A DNA stretch of 64,000 bases, taken from positions 62,001-126,000 of the forward strand of contig NZ_JABUNR010000006.1 in assembly GCF_013343715.1 (NCBI RefSeq), read 5' to 3'. Shown here piece after piece: positions 33,856 to 46,011 of the stretch. Numbering within the stretch: position 1 is the stretch's first letter; every line of letters begins with the position of its first letter. Source of the DNA: Mesobacillus harenae (GTDB lineage Bacteria > Bacillota > Bacilli > Bacillales > Cytobacillaceae). Below the pieces are notes generated by a model, which worked only from the letters and a program-made list of their open reading frames with translations, had not been told where the DNA came from and did no database searches. Made by a program: the position numbers and the translations under genes.

Positions 33856-35424
33856 ATGACTTACACTGATGTGTTAATCATCGGCAGCGGAGTGGCAGCC
33901 CTGCAGCTCGCCAGGCTGATAAGGCAGGAAAAGAATGTGAGAGTTCTCACAAAATCAAACATTAAGAACGCTAACTCCTATTTAGCTCAGGGTGGCATTG
34001 CGGCAGCTCTTAGCTCCGAGGATCATCCCGAAAAGCATGCAGCCGATACGCTTGAAGCGGGCCGGTATCAAAATGAGGTTTCAGCTGTTTACCAGATCAT
34101 TCACGAAGCACCACACTTGATTCAACGTTTGGCCGATGAGGGCTGTGCTTTTGACAGAGACGGAGAAAAACGGCTTCTTCTTGGTTTAGAAGGTGCCCAT
34201 TGTGAAAAAAGGATTATCCATGGAGGCGGCGATGCTACAGGTAAACACATGGTTGATTTTCTTTTATCGCAATTGAGGAGTAACGTAGCGACCGAGGAAG
34301 ATGTATTTGTCTATGAGATTCTCCTAGATGCAAAAGGTCAATGTATTGGAGTAAAAGGAAAAGCGCCCGACGGTAGTATTCATACCTATTATGCCGACCA
34401 TATCGTCCTTGCAACTGGAGGCTGCGGGCAGCTTTATACATACAGTTCGAATGCAAAAACCGTCACTGGGGACGGGATTGCGATGGCCTATCTTGCAGGA
34501 GCTGAAATCATTGATATGGAATTTATCCAGTTTCATCCTACCCTTTTATATGTGAACGGTGAAACGAGAGGACTTATTTCGGAGGCGGTCCGCGGTGAGG
34601 GTGGGATTCTGATTAATCAGTACGGGCACCCAATCATGGCTGGCGTCCATCCATATAAGGACCTTGCCCCACGACATGTGGTTGCACAGACAATCTATGA
34701 TTATTTACATAACGAAGATGACGTATTTTTAGATATAAGTATGATAAAAGATTTTGAGGGCCGCTTTCCTTCAATTTCGGCTATGTGCAAAGCGAACGGA
34801 ATTCAGCTTGAGTATGGAAAAATTCCTGTCGCTCCAGGAAGCCATTTCCTAATGGGAGGCGTCAAAACGGATCTTGCCGGAAGGACTTCTATCCCAGGAC
34901 TTTATGTGATTGGCGAGGCGGCATGCACAGGGTTGCATGGAGCAAATCGGCTTGCAAGCAACTCCTTATTGGAAGGGATTTATCAAGGTAAGGCACTTGC
35001 AGAACACATTAATGCACAGCAGAGATTACAGAGAGATCAACAGATTGTAATGAATGCCAATTTTACAACAATGTCAGGCCTTAATCTGCCTGACATCACC
35101 CAGTTACAAAACTCTATGATGGAAAGAGTCGGCATTGTCCGGACTAAAACATTGCTCGAACAGCAATTGAGTTGGATCAGGCAATTTGATTTAGAGCAAA
35201 AAAGCTTTGATTCATACTCTACAAAAGATATAACAAAGGCATTTATGGGGATATTGTCCGGACTAATTACACAATCAGCCCTAGAAAGGACGGAGAGCAG
35301 GGGCGGTCACTTTCGAAGTGATTATCCGCTTGAGGATGACCAGGCTTGGCTAAAGAAACGTATTTTGTATCAACGAAAAAGGGGAGAACAGAGTGAATAC
35401 ACTAAAATTGCAGTCGCTACTTGA
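33856..35424 (+). CDS. nadB: L-aspartate oxidase NadB
   Basis: 522 residues. FAD-binding VLIIGSGVAALQLARL at the N-terminus, SYLAQGGIAAAL near residue 40, GLEGAHCEKRIIHGGGDATG near residue 110 with the active-site His/Arg region, IQFHPTLLY near residue 225 and GLHGANRLASNSLLEG near residue 360. It oxidises L-aspartate to iminoaspartate, the first step of de novo NAD synthesis. The ATG at 33856 has TGGAGGG 7 nt upstream; an upstream in-frame GTG at 33811 lies before the operator and is not the start. It overlaps nadC by 32 nt. Confidence 0.95.
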   Translation: MTYTDVLIIGSGVAALQLARLIRQEKNVRVLTKSNIKNANSYLAQGGIAAALSSEDHPEKHAADTLEAGRYQNEVSAVYQIIHEAPHLIQRLADEGCAFDRDGEKRLLLGLEGAHCEKRIIHGGGDATGKHMVDFLLSQLRSNVATEEDVFVYEILLDAKGQCIGVKGKAPDGSIHTYYADHIVLATGGCGQLYTYSSNAKTVTGDGIAMAYLAGAEIIDMEFIQFHPTLLYVNGETRGLISEAVRGEGGILINQYGHPIMAGVHPYKDLAPRHVVAQTIYDYLHNEDDVFLDISMIKDFEGRFPSISAMCKANGIQLEYGKIPVAPGSHFLMGGVKTDLAGRTSIPGLYVIGEAACTGLHGANRLASNSLLEGIYQGKALAEHINAQQRLQRDQQIVMNANFTTMSGLNLPDITQLQNSMMERVGIVRTKTLLEQQLSWIRQFDLEQKSFDSYSTKDITKAFMGILSGLITQSALERTESRGGHFRSDYPLEDDQAWLKKRILYQRKRGEQSEYTKIAVAT

Positions 35425-36250
35425 GCAATTTTTTATCGAGGATATTGGAGAGCGAGATCTTTCAAGTGATTTGATTTTTGCTGATAAAACCGAAGGAACG
35501 GTTGTATTTTTAGCTAAGGAATCTGGTATCTTTTGCGGGGAAATGGTAATTAAAAAAGGATTTAGCGTTTTAAATCCGGATATAAAAGCTTCGGTGCTGG
35601 TGAAGGATGGAGAACCATTTGAGGTTGGGCAAACGATAGCCGCTGCCTCAGGCAACATTGCTGATTTATTAAAGGGCGAGCGAGTCATTTTAAATCTTGT
35701 CCAGCGGATGAGCGGTATCGCTACCCTGACTCGCCGTGCTGTTGATACATTAAATAGCAGCCATACAAGAATTTGTGATACACGGAAAACAACACCGGGG
35801 CTGCGAATGTTGGAGAAATACGCTGTTCGCTGCGGCGGTGGCTTTAACCACCGATATGGCCTGTATGATGGAGTTATGATTAAGGATAATCATATAAGCT
35901 TTGCCGGTTCGATTACAAATGCCGTTTCGTCGGTTAAAAGCAAATTGGGCCATATGGTCAAGGTGGAGGTAGAAATCGAGTCACGTGAACAGCTTCTTGA
36001 AGCGATCGAGGCAAAGGCTGATGTTATCATGTTTGATAACCGCACACCAGAAGAAATTCGGGAGTGGATTGGTCTCGTTCCTGCAGCCATCATTACAGAA
36101 GCATCAGGAGGAATCACCCTTGATAGCTTAGGTTCCTATCGCGAATCCGGTGTTGACTATATTTCATTAGGTTTTCTAACTCATTCTGCAAAAGCCTTGG
36201 ATATAAGTGTAAAAGTTTCCTGGGATCGAAAAGGGGAGGAACAAAAATGA
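35393..36250 (+). CDS. nadC: nicotinate-nucleotide pyrophosphorylase (carboxylating) NadC
   Basis: 285 residues, family-typical length. [17 protein letters not shown] at the N-terminus, [18 protein letters not shown] near residue 103, [23 protein letters not shown] near residue 130 and the [15 protein letters not shown] loop near residue 158 that binds quinolinate, plus DVIMFDN near residue 210. It converts quinolinate and PRPP to nicotinate mononucleotide. GTG start behind AAGGGGAG, within the end of nadB; the stop overlaps the ATG of nadA. Confidence 0.95.
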   Translation: MNTLKLQSLLEQFFIEDIGERDLSSDLIFADKTEGTVVFLAKESGIFCGEMVIKKGFSVLNPDIKASVLVKDGEPFEVGQTIAAASGNIADLLKGERVILNLVQRMSGIATLTRRAVDTLNSSHTRICDTRKTTPGLRMLEKYAVRCGGGFNHRYGLYDGVMIKDNHISFAGSITNAVSSVKSKLGHMVKVEVEIESREQLLEAIEAKADVIMFDNRTPEEIREWIGLVPAAIITEASGGITLDSLGSYRESGVDYISLGFLTHSAKALDISVKVSWDRKGEEQK

Positions 36251-37353
36251 GTTTGCTTGCTTCACTCGATAAGAGTCATATGCTGCCCGAAAAATACAGA
36301 GACATGTCTGTTGAACAGCTTGAAGCCAGGGTAAAAGAATTAAAAAGTGAATATGGAAAGCGTCTTTTCATACCTGGTCATCATTATCAAAAGAATGAGG
36401 TCATCCAATTTGCCGATGCAACGGGCGACTCCCTAAAATTGGCCCAATTATCGGCTGCAAACACGGAAGCAGATTTTATAGTGTTTTGCGGAGTGCACTT
36501 TATGGCTGAAACAGCTGATATTTTAGGTGGAGACAACCAAAAGGTCATCTTGCCGGACATGAGGGCTGGCTGCTCGATGGCCGATATGGCCGATATCCAC
36601 CAGACGGCGCGAGCTTGGGTTAAACTCCAACAAATCTTCGGAGATACCATCTTACCGTTAACATACGTGAATTCCACAGCTGCAATTAAAGCGTTTGTCG
36701 GAGCAAACGGAGGCGCAACTGTGACCTCCTCCAACGCAGAGCCAATGGTGGAATGGGCTTTTTCACAAAAGGAGCGGATTTTATTCCTGCCAGACCAGCA
36801 TCTTGGCAGAAATACAGCCGTGAATCTAGGAGTCCCTCTTGATGAGATGGCCGTTTGGAATCCGGTCACTGATACATTGGAATATGAGGGAAACCCTCTT
36901 AATATCAAGGTAATCCTTTGGAAAGGACATTGCTCAGTCCATGAAAATTTTACAGTTGAGAATATCATGAACACTCGGCGGTATTATCCTGATATGAAAA
37001 TCATCGTTCATCCTGAGTGCCGTCGTGAAGTGGTAGAGCTGTCTGATATGGCTGGCTCAACCAGTTATATTATTGATGCCATTAAAAATGCGGAATCAGG
37101 TACAGCATGGGCGATTGGAACAGAAATGAATCTCGTTAACAGGCTGATTGAAAACCACCCAGACAAACATATCGTTTCTCTTAATCCGCATATGTGTCCC
37201 TGCCTGACGATGAATCGGATTGACCTTCCTCATTTAGTGTGGTCGCTTGAAAACCTGGAATCTGCGGAAGGGCACAATATCATAAAAGTGAGTGAAGAAA
37301 TCGCGAAAGATGCAAAGCTTGCACTCGACCGGATGCTGAACAGAAAGTTATAA
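36247..37353 (+). CDS. nadA: quinolinate synthase NadA
   Basis: 368 residues of the longer Bacillus-type Nad[23 protein letters not shown] near residue 42 and [14 protein letters not shown] near residue 80. Cluster-binding Cys candidates are in [11 protein letters not shown] near residue 110, HPECRREV near residue 260 and the C-terminal HMCPCLTMN near residue 318. The 4Fe-4S enzyme condenses iminoaspartate with dihydroxyacetone phosphate to quinolinate. ATG overlaps the nadC stop by 4 nt. Last gene of nadBCA. Confidence 0.95.
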   Translation: MSLLASLDKSHMLPEKYRDMSVEQLEARVKELKSEYGKRLFIPGHHYQKNEVIQFADATGDSLKLAQLSAANTEADFIVFCGVHFMAETADILGGDNQKVILPDMRAGCSMADMADIHQTARAWVKLQQIFGDTILPLTYVNSTAAIKAFVGANGGATVTSSNAEPMVEWAFSQKERILFLPDQHLGRNTAVNLGVPLDEMAVWNPVTDTLEYEGNPLNIKVILWKGHCSVHENFTVENIMNTRRYYPDMKIIVHPECRREVVELSDMAGSTSYIIDAIKNAESGTAWAIGTEMNLVNRLIENHPDKHIVSLNPHMCPCLTMNRIDLPHLVWSLENLESAEGHNIIKVSEEIAKDAKLALDRMLNRKL

Positions 37354-37363
37354 TAGAATTTGA

Positions 37364-37392
37364 TTTAAGAGCCGTTGTGGCTCTTTTTTTGT
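37364..37392 (+). terminator. intrinsic terminator of nadBCA
   Basis: AGAGCC gttgt GGCTCT followed by TTTTTTT. Confidence 0.85.
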
Positions 37393-37835
37393 GTGTTAAG
37401 GAGTTCTGGAATAAAGGATTAGCATAGAACCAATTCGATAGACTGCTTTCTGGAGTGACCGATCTCCTTTTAGAGTGAGATAAGTAACGAGAAATTTTAT
37501 TTAGGCTACTTGTTTAAAGCGATATTTTGCAAATGAGATTTTTCAGCAAATAAATATGATTCGATTAACCTTAAACTAACATGATGAATTTTTTAAAACC
37601 TATTTCGTGGGACTATTCGGCTATGCGAAAGGCACTAAACTGTTTTTAATAGAAACCTCTGTATTTCCTTTGTTCTGTGTTATTAAAGGGTTTTATAAGA
37701 AATAGAGACGGAATCAGCAGCAAATTCTATTAAAATAGCCCTAGAGATTTAAGTAAATAGATCCATTGACCGCCTTCTCTATTATAAAGTAAATTAATAG
37801 TTGTACATAAACAACTCAACTGGGAGGAAAAACAG
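37393..37835. other. intergenic region upstream of the alkaline phosphatase gene
   Basis: No gene is supported here. Around 37565-37585 the sequence TTAACCTTAAACTAACATG has TTAACA-like hexamers that loosely resemble PhoP boxes, which would fit a phosphate-starvation gene, but the match is weak. Confidence 0.3.
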
Positions 37836-39281
37836 ATGTCTTTAAAATCTAAAGTGTTAGCGGTTACATTAACTGGTACTCTTGCAGCTGGCGGTTTCGT
37901 TGGGATTAACAATCTATCAAACTCGCCTGCTGCGACCGTAGCTGCAAAGGCAGAAGTATCAAAGGCTAATGTTAGCCAAAAAGCACCTAAAAACGTGATC
38001 GTGATGGTCGGAGATGGAATGGGGATCGGTCAGCTAGAGGTTGCCAGGCTGTTGGAGCATGGCAGAGATGGCCGCTTATTTATGGAGTCTCTTGAAAATG
38101 TCGCACTTATGCACACTTATTCTGCTAATAATAATGTTACAGATTCAGGCGCTGCCGGCACAGCGATTGCTACTGGCACGAAAACAAACAATGAATCGAT
38201 CGGTGTGGATGCTGAGGGCAATGAAGTGAAAAGTATGCTCGATGCCTTTCAAGCACGCGGAAAGAAAGTGGGTGTCATTTCTAATAATACGGTAACAGAT
38301 GCAACTCCTGCGGCTTTCACAGCTAGTGTTGCTAACCGTTGGAGCGGACAGGAAGAAGTGGCAAGACAAATGCTTGCAGCTGAATATGATGTTCTTCTTG
38401 GAGGCGGTGCAAGTTATTTTGGCCCTAAAAAACAAAATGGTGTCGATCTAGTTGCAGAATTCCAAGAAAATGGCTATGCGTTTGCTAGTGATCGTGATCA
38501 ATTAAATAGTGTAGGAACACCTGATAAATTGCTAGGCCTTTTTCACTCTTCATATATGAACTACAAAACAGATAAAGATGATGTTAATAGCCAAGAACCA
38601 ACATTAAACGAAATGACAAAAAAAGGCATTGAGGTTTTATCACAAGGGAAAGACGGATTCTTCCTGATGGTCGAAGGTGCTCGTATTGACCATGCTTCAC
38701 ACGCTGCTGATGCGACAGGCATCTGGAAGGAAACGGTCGAGTTTGATAGTGTAGTAGAAGAAGTCGTCAACTGGGCGAAAGACAGGAACGATACTCTTGT
38801 AGTTGTTCTTGCTGACCACGAAACGATGGGTATTTCAGCAACAGAAACGATGGATATTGAGGGCTTAAAAGCAATCGATGTTTCACCTGAATTTATGGCA
38901 GGTAAATTGGTACAAGAAAATGGAACTGTTACTGACGAAAGTATTAAAAGTGTCTTTAAGGAATATGCAAACATCGACTTGACAGAGGCAGAAGTAGCGG
39001 AATTAAAGAATAACATTAAGGATACAGACGGCAAGGTGTATGCTGCCTATCGTACAGGCTGGGAAATCGGCTCTGTAATTGCTAAACACAATAATGTAGG
39101 TGTTGTGAGCAGAGAAATTCGTGCAGAAGGCGCTACTGGTGGACATACAGGAAATATGGTACCTGTATTTGCAACAGGTCTTGGTTCAGAACGTTTTGAG
39201 GGTGTCTTGGATAATACCGAGGTTATTAAATTAATCGCTGAAGCTGCTCGGCATGAATATGCCCAACCAAGCGGTAAATAA
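37836..39281 (+). CDS. secreted alkaline phosphatase (PhoA/PhoB type)
   Basis: 481 residues with a signal peptide (VLAVTLTGTLAAGGFVG region; cleavage near AAKA-EVS). Metal-binding NVIVMVGDGMGIGQ near residue 52, nucleophile Ser in NNVTDSGAAGTAIATGTKT near residue 100, LMVEGARIDHASHAAD near residue 275 with zinc ligands, VLADHETMG near residue 325 and the distal His in GATGGHTGNMVPV near residue 430. The enzyme hydrolyses phosphomonoesters outside the cell. GGGAGG precedes the ATG. Likely under PhoPR control by analogy with B. subtilis phoA/phoB. Confidence 0.92.
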   Translation: MSLKSKVLAVTLTGTLAAGGFVGINNLSNSPAATVAAKAEVSKANVSQKAPKNVIVMVGDGMGIGQLEVARLLEHGRDGRLFMESLENVALMHTYSANNNVTDSGAAGTAIATGTKTNNESIGVDAEGNEVKSMLDAFQARGKKVGVISNNTVTDATPAAFTASVANRWSGQEEVARQMLAAEYDVLLGGGASYFGPKKQNGVDLVAEFQENGYAFASDRDQLNSVGTPDKLLGLFHSSYMNYKTDKDDVNSQEPTLNEMTKKGIEVLSQGKDGFFLMVEGARIDHASHAADATGIWKETVEFDSVVEEVVNWAKDRNDTLVVVLADHETMGISATETMDIEGLKAIDVSPEFMAGKLVQENGTVTDESIKSVFKEYANIDLTEAEVAELKNNIKDTDGKVYAAYRTGWEIGSVIAKHNNVGVVSREIRAEGATGGHTGNMVPVFATGLGSERFEGVLDNTEVIKLIAEAARHEYAQPSGK

Positions 39282-39293
39282 GAAAGTTAACAC

Positions 39294-39337
39294 AAACCCT
39301 ATTAATAGGCACACTGTCTATTAATAGGGTTTCTTTA
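39294..39337 (+). terminator. intrinsic terminator of the alkaline phosphatase gene
   Basis: AACCCTATTAATAG ... CTATTAATAGGGTT stem followed by TCTTT. Confidence 0.8.
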
Positions 39338-39383
39338 CTTTGTGGTAAATAGTTGTTTTCTTAGAAACATAAGAATATTCACG

Positions 39384-39460
39384 GTCTGGCTGTCCGGATC
39401 AGCTACGCATTCGGACTCACCGTTACTTTCCCAGGCTGAGCTGTCCGAATCAGCCATCTT
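39384..39460 (-). repeat. two copies of the GTCCGAAT hairpin repeat (reverse orientation)
   Basis: On the minus strand GAGTCCGAATGCGTAGCTGA and ATGGCTGATTCGGACAGC match the units at 24744-24830. GTCCGGAT pairs with ATTCGGAC across a ~9-nt loop. No gene overlaps the repeat. Confidence 0.65.
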
Positions 39461-39581
39461 TGTCCTTTAATTTGAGGATAAAGGAAAACAATTTGTTTTT
39501 TCTGATAAAGTTAACAAATCACCAACAATAATCTTTATAATTGAACTAATAGAGAAGCAGTTTGAAGGGGAGGGTTCCTTA

Positions 39582-40310
39582 ATGAAGGTTTCATTATTTG
39601 CAACCTGTCTTGTTGATTTATTTCATGGTAATGTTGGAAAAGCCACCGTCGAGCTTCTAGAGCGGCTGGGATGTGAGATTGATTTTCCTGAGTCTCAGGT
39701 TTGCTGTGGTCAGCCGGCTTACAATAGCGGATATGTGAAGGAATCCAAGGAAGCAATGAAAAGAATGATCAAAGCTTTTGATCACGCTAAATATGTTGTG
39801 TCACCATCGGGTTCTTGCGCTGCTATGTTCCGCGAGTACCCGCATGTGTTTAAGGGTGATCCGATTTGGCAGAGAAAAGCCGAAGAGCTCGCCAATAAAA
39901 CCTTTGAGCTCACCGAATTTATAGTTGATGTTCTGAAAGTAGAGAATGTGGGTGCAAGCTTTACCGGTCGCGCCACCTATCATACTTCTTGCCATATGAC
40001 GCGGCTGCTTGGCGTGAAGGATGCTCCTATGAAATTGTTAAGCTATGTAAAAGGACTAGAATTGACGGAACTGCCTGGGAAGGAAAATTGTTGCGGGTTT
40101 GGTGGCACTTTTTCTGTAAAAATGGCAGCCATTTCTGAACAGATGGTCGATGAAAAGGTATTACATATAGATGAAACCCATGCTGACTTTTTAATAGGCT
40201 CCGATGCCGGCTGCCTGATGAACATCGGCGGACGTATCGAGCGAACAGGGAAGCCGGTTCAAGTTTTGCATATTGCTGAAGTTCTAAACAGCAATGAGAA
40301 GGGGGAATAA
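39582..40310 (+). CDS. lutA: lactate utilisation Fe-S protein LutA
   Basis: 242 residues with two CCG (cysteine-rich) domains: [14 protein letters not shown] near residue 45 and [15 protein letters not shown] near residue 167, plus [13 protein letters not shown] near residue 72 and [13 protein letters not shown] near residue 130. This is the LutA/YkgE pattern of L-lactate oxidation (lactate to pyruvate with LutB and LutC). GGGGAGGG precedes the ATG. First gene of lutABC, 3 nt from lutB. Confidence 0.93.
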   Translation: MKVSLFATCLVDLFHGNVGKATVELLERLGCEIDFPESQVCCGQPAYNSGYVKESKEAMKRMIKAFDHAKYVVSPSGSCAAMFREYPHVFKGDPIWQRKAEELANKTFELTEFIVDVLKVENVGASFTGRATYHTSCHMTRLLGVKDAPMKLLSYVKGLELTELPGKENCCGFGGTFSVKMAAISEQMVDEKVLHIDETHADFLIGSDAGCLMNIGGRIERTGKPVQVLHIAEVLNSNEKGE

Positions 40311-40313
40311 ACG

Positions 40314-41744
40314 ATGCCTATGAAGATCGGCTCGGATGATTTTAATGGACGCGTCGACGGTGGCATTAGCAATACGTTTATGCGGAATGCTGTCAGCGGA
40401 GCACAGGAACGGCTTCAGGATCGGCGCCTTAGCGCAGCGGCTGAGCTTGGTAACTGGGAAGATTGGCGGTCACTTGGGGAAGAGATTCGGCAGCATGTTC
40501 TTGAGAATCTTGATTATTACCTGAATCAGCTAAGTGAAAATGTTGCCAAGCGCGGCGGCCATGTTTTTTTTGCAGAAACAGCGGAAGAAGCCAATGCATA
40601 TATAACAAAGGTGGCAACTGAGAAGCAGGCTAAGAAGGTGGTCAAATCAAAATCAATGGTCACTGAGGAAATCAGTATGAACCAAAGCCTTGAAGCAGCA
40701 GGCTGTGAAGTGATAGAAACCGACCTGGGAGAGTACATTCTCCAGGTGGATGACCATGATCCTCCTTCCCATATTGTTGCACCTGCCCTTCATAAAAACA
40801 AAGAACAAATCAAGGATGTTTTTACAGAGCGACTTAATTACAAGAAAACCTCCAAGCCAGAAGAGCTTGCCTGGCATGCACGTGAAATGCTTCGGAACGA
40901 ATATTTAACAGCTGACATTGGGATTACCGGCTGTAATTTTGCAGTCGCTGAAACAGGTTCAATCTGCATTGTCACAAATGAAGGTAATGCCGATCTAGTT
41001 ACGGCACTTCCGAAGACCCAGATCACTGTAATGGGAATGGAGCGGCTTGTGCCAACCTTTGATGAGCTCGACGTTTTAGTGAGCATGTTAACCAGAAGCG
41101 CTGTAGGACAAAAGCTAACCAGCTATATTACAGTATTAACAGGACCCCGTGATGAGGGGGATGTGGACGGACCAGAGGAATTCCATCTAGTCATAGTTGA
41201 TAATGGACGAAGTAAAATTCTCGGAAGTGAATTCCAGAGTGTGCTTCAGTGCATCCGTTGTGCTGCATGTGTGAACGTGTGTCCTGTTTATCGCCATGTT
41301 GGCGGCCATTCGTATGGATCCATTTACTCTGGCCCAATTGGAGCGGTGCTTTCGCCATTGCTCGGCGGTTACGAGGACTTTAAGGAACTTCCATATGCTT
41401 CAACGCTTTGTGCAGCCTGCTCGGAAGCCTGTCCCGTGAAAATCCCGCTTCATGAGCTGTTGCATAAGCACCGTCAGGTCATTGTAGAACAAGAAGGAAA
41501 AGCACCGATTTCTGAAAAACTAGCGATGAGGGCATTTGGGCTAGGAGCGGCTTCCCCGTCTCTGTATAAATGGGGATCGAAGCTGGCACCAACAGCAATG
41601 AACCCGTTTACGAATGATGGGTGGATTTCAAAAGGTCCGGGACCATTAAAAGCATGGACAGACATTCGTGAATTTCCTGCTCCAAATAAAGAGCGGTTCA
41701 GGGACTGGTTTAAAAACCGCAAACAGGAGGATGATCAATCATGA
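40314..41744 (+). CDS. lutB: lactate utilisation Fe-S protein LutB
   Basis: 476 residues. The N-terminal LUD domain has [16 protein letters not shown] near residue 110 and [23 protein letters not shown] near residue 200. Two 4Fe-4S ferredoxin-like motifs follow: [19 protein letters not shown] near residue 306 and [18 protein letters not shown] near residue 364. This is the large subunit of the LutABC lactate oxidase complex that passes electrons to the respiratory chain. AGGGGG upstream of the ATG; ends inside the start of lutC. Confidence 0.94.
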   Translation: MPMKIGSDDFNGRVDGGISNTFMRNAVSGAQERLQDRRLSAAAELGNWEDWRSLGEEIRQHVLENLDYYLNQLSENVAKRGGHVFFAETAEEANAYITKVATEKQAKKVVKSKSMVTEEISMNQSLEAAGCEVIETDLGEYILQVDDHDPPSHIVAPALHKNKEQIKDVFTERLNYKKTSKPEELAWHAREMLRNEYLTADIGITGCNFAVAETGSICIVTNEGNADLVTALPKTQITVMGMERLVPTFDELDVLVSMLTRSAVGQKLTSYITVLTGPRDEGDVDGPEEFHLVIVDNGRSKILGSEFQSVLQCIRCAACVNVCPVYRHVGGHSYGSIYSGPIGAVLSPLLGGYEDFKELPYASTLCAACSEACPVKIPLHELLHKHRQVIVEQEGKAPISEKLAMRAFGLGAASPSLYKWGSKLAPTAMNPFTNDGWISKGPGPLKAWTDIREFPAPNKERFRDWFKNRKQEDDQS

Positions 41745-42460
41745 CTGGGTTGATTTCAAACCGCGATTCATTTCTTGCAAGGATCTCAAATCGCCTTGGC
41801 AGGGAAAAAGCGCCTAATTCTATTACAAGACCGAAATGGACCTATAATCCGCAAGACAGTATATTAAAAGATGCTTCACCAGATGAATTGCTGGAAGTTT
41901 TGAAAAAGCAGTGTGTTAACATTCATACTGATTTGCTGGAAACAAAATTTTCTTCCTTAAAAGATGTATTAGCGAGTATTGCTGAATCATATGGAGGGAG
42001 CTCAGTTGTTGCCGTAAAGGATGAACGGTTCACTGAATACGGAATAAATGAACTGCTGGACAGGGAATGGCCAAACCAGAATGTAGATGTTCATGTCTGG
42101 GATCCTGCTAGGGGGGACCATAACGTTCAAAAAGCAGAGCGGGCCAACATCGGAATCGTATTTAGTGATATGACGCTTGCTGAATCAGGGACTGTTGTTT
42201 TGCAAAGCAGCATGAATAAAGGCCGCTCAGTAAACTTTTTACCAACCCACTTTATTGCGATTATCCCTAAAAGCAGCCTTGTTCCCAGGATGACCCAGGC
42301 AGCCCGGTTTTTACGAGAAAAATTAGAAAAGGGAGAGCATCTTCCATCCTGTATAAATTTTATTACCGGACCAAGCAATTCCGCTGACATCGAAATGAAT
42401 CTTGTTGTCGGAGTGCACGGCCCGGTAAAGGCAGCTTATATCGTAGTTACAGATATGTAA
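41741..42460 (+). CDS. lutC: lactate utilisation protein LutC
   Basis: 239 residues with an LUD domain: [19 protein letters not shown] near residue 140 and [20 protein letters not shown] near residue 205, ending [12 protein letters not shown]. Standard third subunit of LutABC. ATG overlaps the lutB stop (ATGA). No LutR repressor gene is adjacent, and no clear terminator follows. Confidence 0.93.
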   Translation: MTGLISNRDSFLARISNRLGREKAPNSITRPKWTYNPQDSILKDASPDELLEVLKKQCVNIHTDLLETKFSSLKDVLASIAESYGGSSVVAVKDERFTEYGINELLDREWPNQNVDVHVWDPARGDHNVQKAERANIGIVFSDMTLAESGTVVLQSSMNKGRSVNFLPTHFIAIIPKSSLVPRMTQAARFLREKLEKGEHLPSCINFITGPSNSADIEMNLVVGVHGPVKAAYIVVTDM

Positions 42461-42489
42461 GCTAGGATCAGTCATATATGTTCTGCTGG

Positions 42490-43170
42490 CTAATTCTTCT
42501 TGAAATGGGTCAGTTTTAGGATATTTTTCATAAATTCATCAAAAGTAGAAGTTGAGGCGGTCCAATGGTTATACCATTTGCGCACCGTCTCTAATAACCA
42601 AGAAGGAACAGACCTGCCATCAATCAAATGGTAATATTCGTAATATGCCTTTTTTAAATGTTCCCAACGAAAATCATTTCCCGGCAAAACATACTCGGAA
42701 ACGTCAATGATTTTTGCTCTGCCATTTTGCCATAATATGTTTTTTAGGTGAATATCACGGGGATTCAAGCTTTTTTGCCGGACATAATCTCTCGCATCCT
42801 CGACATCCTGCACAATTTGCTCAGGGATGTGAATGCCCTGTAGGATACAGTCATACAGGGTTGTCCCTTCTTCAAAGCTTAAAACAAGATATTTGTCCGT
42901 GAAAGCATAACATGTTGGAAAGTAGGCCGAATCACCTAATTGTTGATACACATAAGCTTCTGTTTCAATTTTAGAGCGTCTTCCTTCCGCGTATATTTTA
43001 AAAGCATATCCAGGTGCATGAATCGATTGAAAAACAGCTGCATCTGTTCCCACACCGATACACCATAAATCTTCTGAGCTGCCATGTATCGTAACTGGTT
43101 CATTATTGGGGTTTGCAGTAATGGTGATTTTAGAGAGCTCGTTTGCTGCTCCGCTCCAGTCTTGTTCCAC
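42490..43170 (-). CDS. serine/threonine protein kinase-like protein
   Basis: 226 residues. GVGTDAAVFQSI resembles a glycine-rich loop, AFKIYAEG carries the ATP-binding Lys, NPRDIHLKNILW is a catalytic loop with the Asp, and AKIIDVSEY replaces the usual DFG segment, keeping the Asp. This fits small Bacillus kinase-like proteins related to YrzF. Substrate unknown; activity uncertain because the fold is minimal. GTG start at 43170, 8 nt after GAGGAGG on the minus strand; a longer in-frame start lacks a site. It converges with lutABC. The 336 bases upstream of it show nothing supported. Confidence 0.65.
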   Translation of the reverse strand: MEQDWSGAANELSKITITANPNNEPVTIHGSSEDLWCIGVGTDAAVFQSIHAPGYAFKIYAEGRRSKIETEAYVYQQLGDSAYFPTCYAFTDKYLVLSFEEGTTLYDCILQGIHIPEQIVQDVEDARDYVRQKSLNPRDIHLKNILWQNGRAKIIDVSEYVLPGNDFRWEHLKKAYYEYYHLIDGRSVPSWLLETVRKWYNHWTASTSTFDEFMKNILKLTHFKKN

Positions 43171-43506
43171 GAATTGTTCCTCCTCGCCTATATAAAACAC
43201 TATCAATAAAAAAATCATGTTAATTATTAGTTAATTCTAATTAAAATATTCGGCCGCAAAGGTCTGTTTAGGGACTGTATTACTCATCATATAGTTCTTT
43301 ATTCCCTTTCACAAATTTATAAGAAGGCAAACGTACTTTTACAATATATTCGGCTGATATGGCAGACATGTTACAGTTGAATTATATTAAATCTACCTAA
43401 TATCCCACAGGAAGCAGGTTTCACCCCCTTAGACTCACTACCCCGTTCGCTGTTGCTCAGCTGACACAAATTTGAAATAATTAAGTAGGAGGGGGGACTT
43501 GAATAG

Positions 43507-44056
43507 ATGGAATGGATAAATAAGATTATCAATATTTTTTGGGAGCTGTCCAATGTCCTGCTAATTGGAATCTTATTGGTTTTAGTTACATTTTTAATGA
43601 GCCTTATTTTTAAAAAGAAGATGACTTTATTGGCTGCTATGATGGTAATTATTTTAGGAAGCACTTTTATACTCGATAGGTTGCAGTATACAACCTTTCA
43701 AAAGCTTGTTTCAGAGGAGCTCAATGAGGAAAGTACCGTGAGAAGTATAACGATTAGGAAGAACGGGCTGGTTGAGAATAACCAAAAGACAAGCAGGGTA
43801 ACGATTGTAGATGAGGAAACACTCCAACAGATTCTAGATGATTTCTCAGAAGTTAAACTAAAAAGGGATCGAGATGCCCGGCAATTACTGAAAGAATATT
43901 CTTACTACTAACAAAATTGAAGACGATCATTCCCTTACTGCCAGCCTTACCATGGATATGGATAGCAACTATATAAATGATTATCGAATAGTCAGCGAGA
44001 CTGATCATTTGGAAACCATTAAGTCTCTCTTTGAAAACGACAAAGTTATTGAGTGA
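43507..44056 (+). pseudogene. frameshifted DUF5301-like membrane-anchored protein gene
   Basis: From ATG 43507 the frame gives 134 residues: two N-terminal hydrophobic helices, then VRSITIRKNGLVENN and a helix ending LLKEYSYY at stop 43911. The +1 frame carries on at once with NKIEDDHSLTASLTMDMDSN and IVSETDHLETIKSLFENDK to a stop at 44056, as expected for a DUF5301-type C-terminus. A single base change near 43890-43910 would restore one ~182-residue protein. Either a real disruption or a sequencing error. AGGAGGGGGG lies upstream. Confidence 0.6.
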
Positions 44057-44329
44057 ATCTGATTCATTCAGTACTTACAGACAAAATATCGAACGACATC
44101 GACTAACGGGTCATTCTTCTGATGAAAAACCTTTTATGTAACAGCTAGCGATCCAACGAGACTAGAAACTTGATGGATAGCAGCAGAAATCGATGAAATC
44201 ATCTTTGCTTTGAGTCGATAACTAAACAAAATGCTTTTTCTTAAATAACAGCCGTTTTACCATTTAAGCAAATGATGAGTGAATGAAGCAAGAGTAAGGT
44301 AAAATAGACTGATCTTATTTTAAGATTAA

Positions 44330-45811
<1,482 letters not shown>

Positions 45812-45849
45812 GATCATTCCTTGATCAACTTATAGGTGCAATTCGACAA

Positions 45850-45886
45850 GATCAGCTGCCATTAAGGCGGCTTTTTTGTTTTTTTA
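45850..45886 (+). terminator. intrinsic terminator of the GH1 gene
   Basis: GCTGCC atta AGGCGGC followed by TTTTTTGTTTTTT. Confidence 0.75.
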
Positions 45887-46011
45887 AAAAACATTGTGAT
45901 TTTATTACTTAATTCATTGGATAAACGCTTAAACAAACGAGGATAATAAGAATGATTTTGTCATTTTTCGACAGTTTCACTAGAAGCCTAATTGTACTTG
46001 GAGGAATATGG

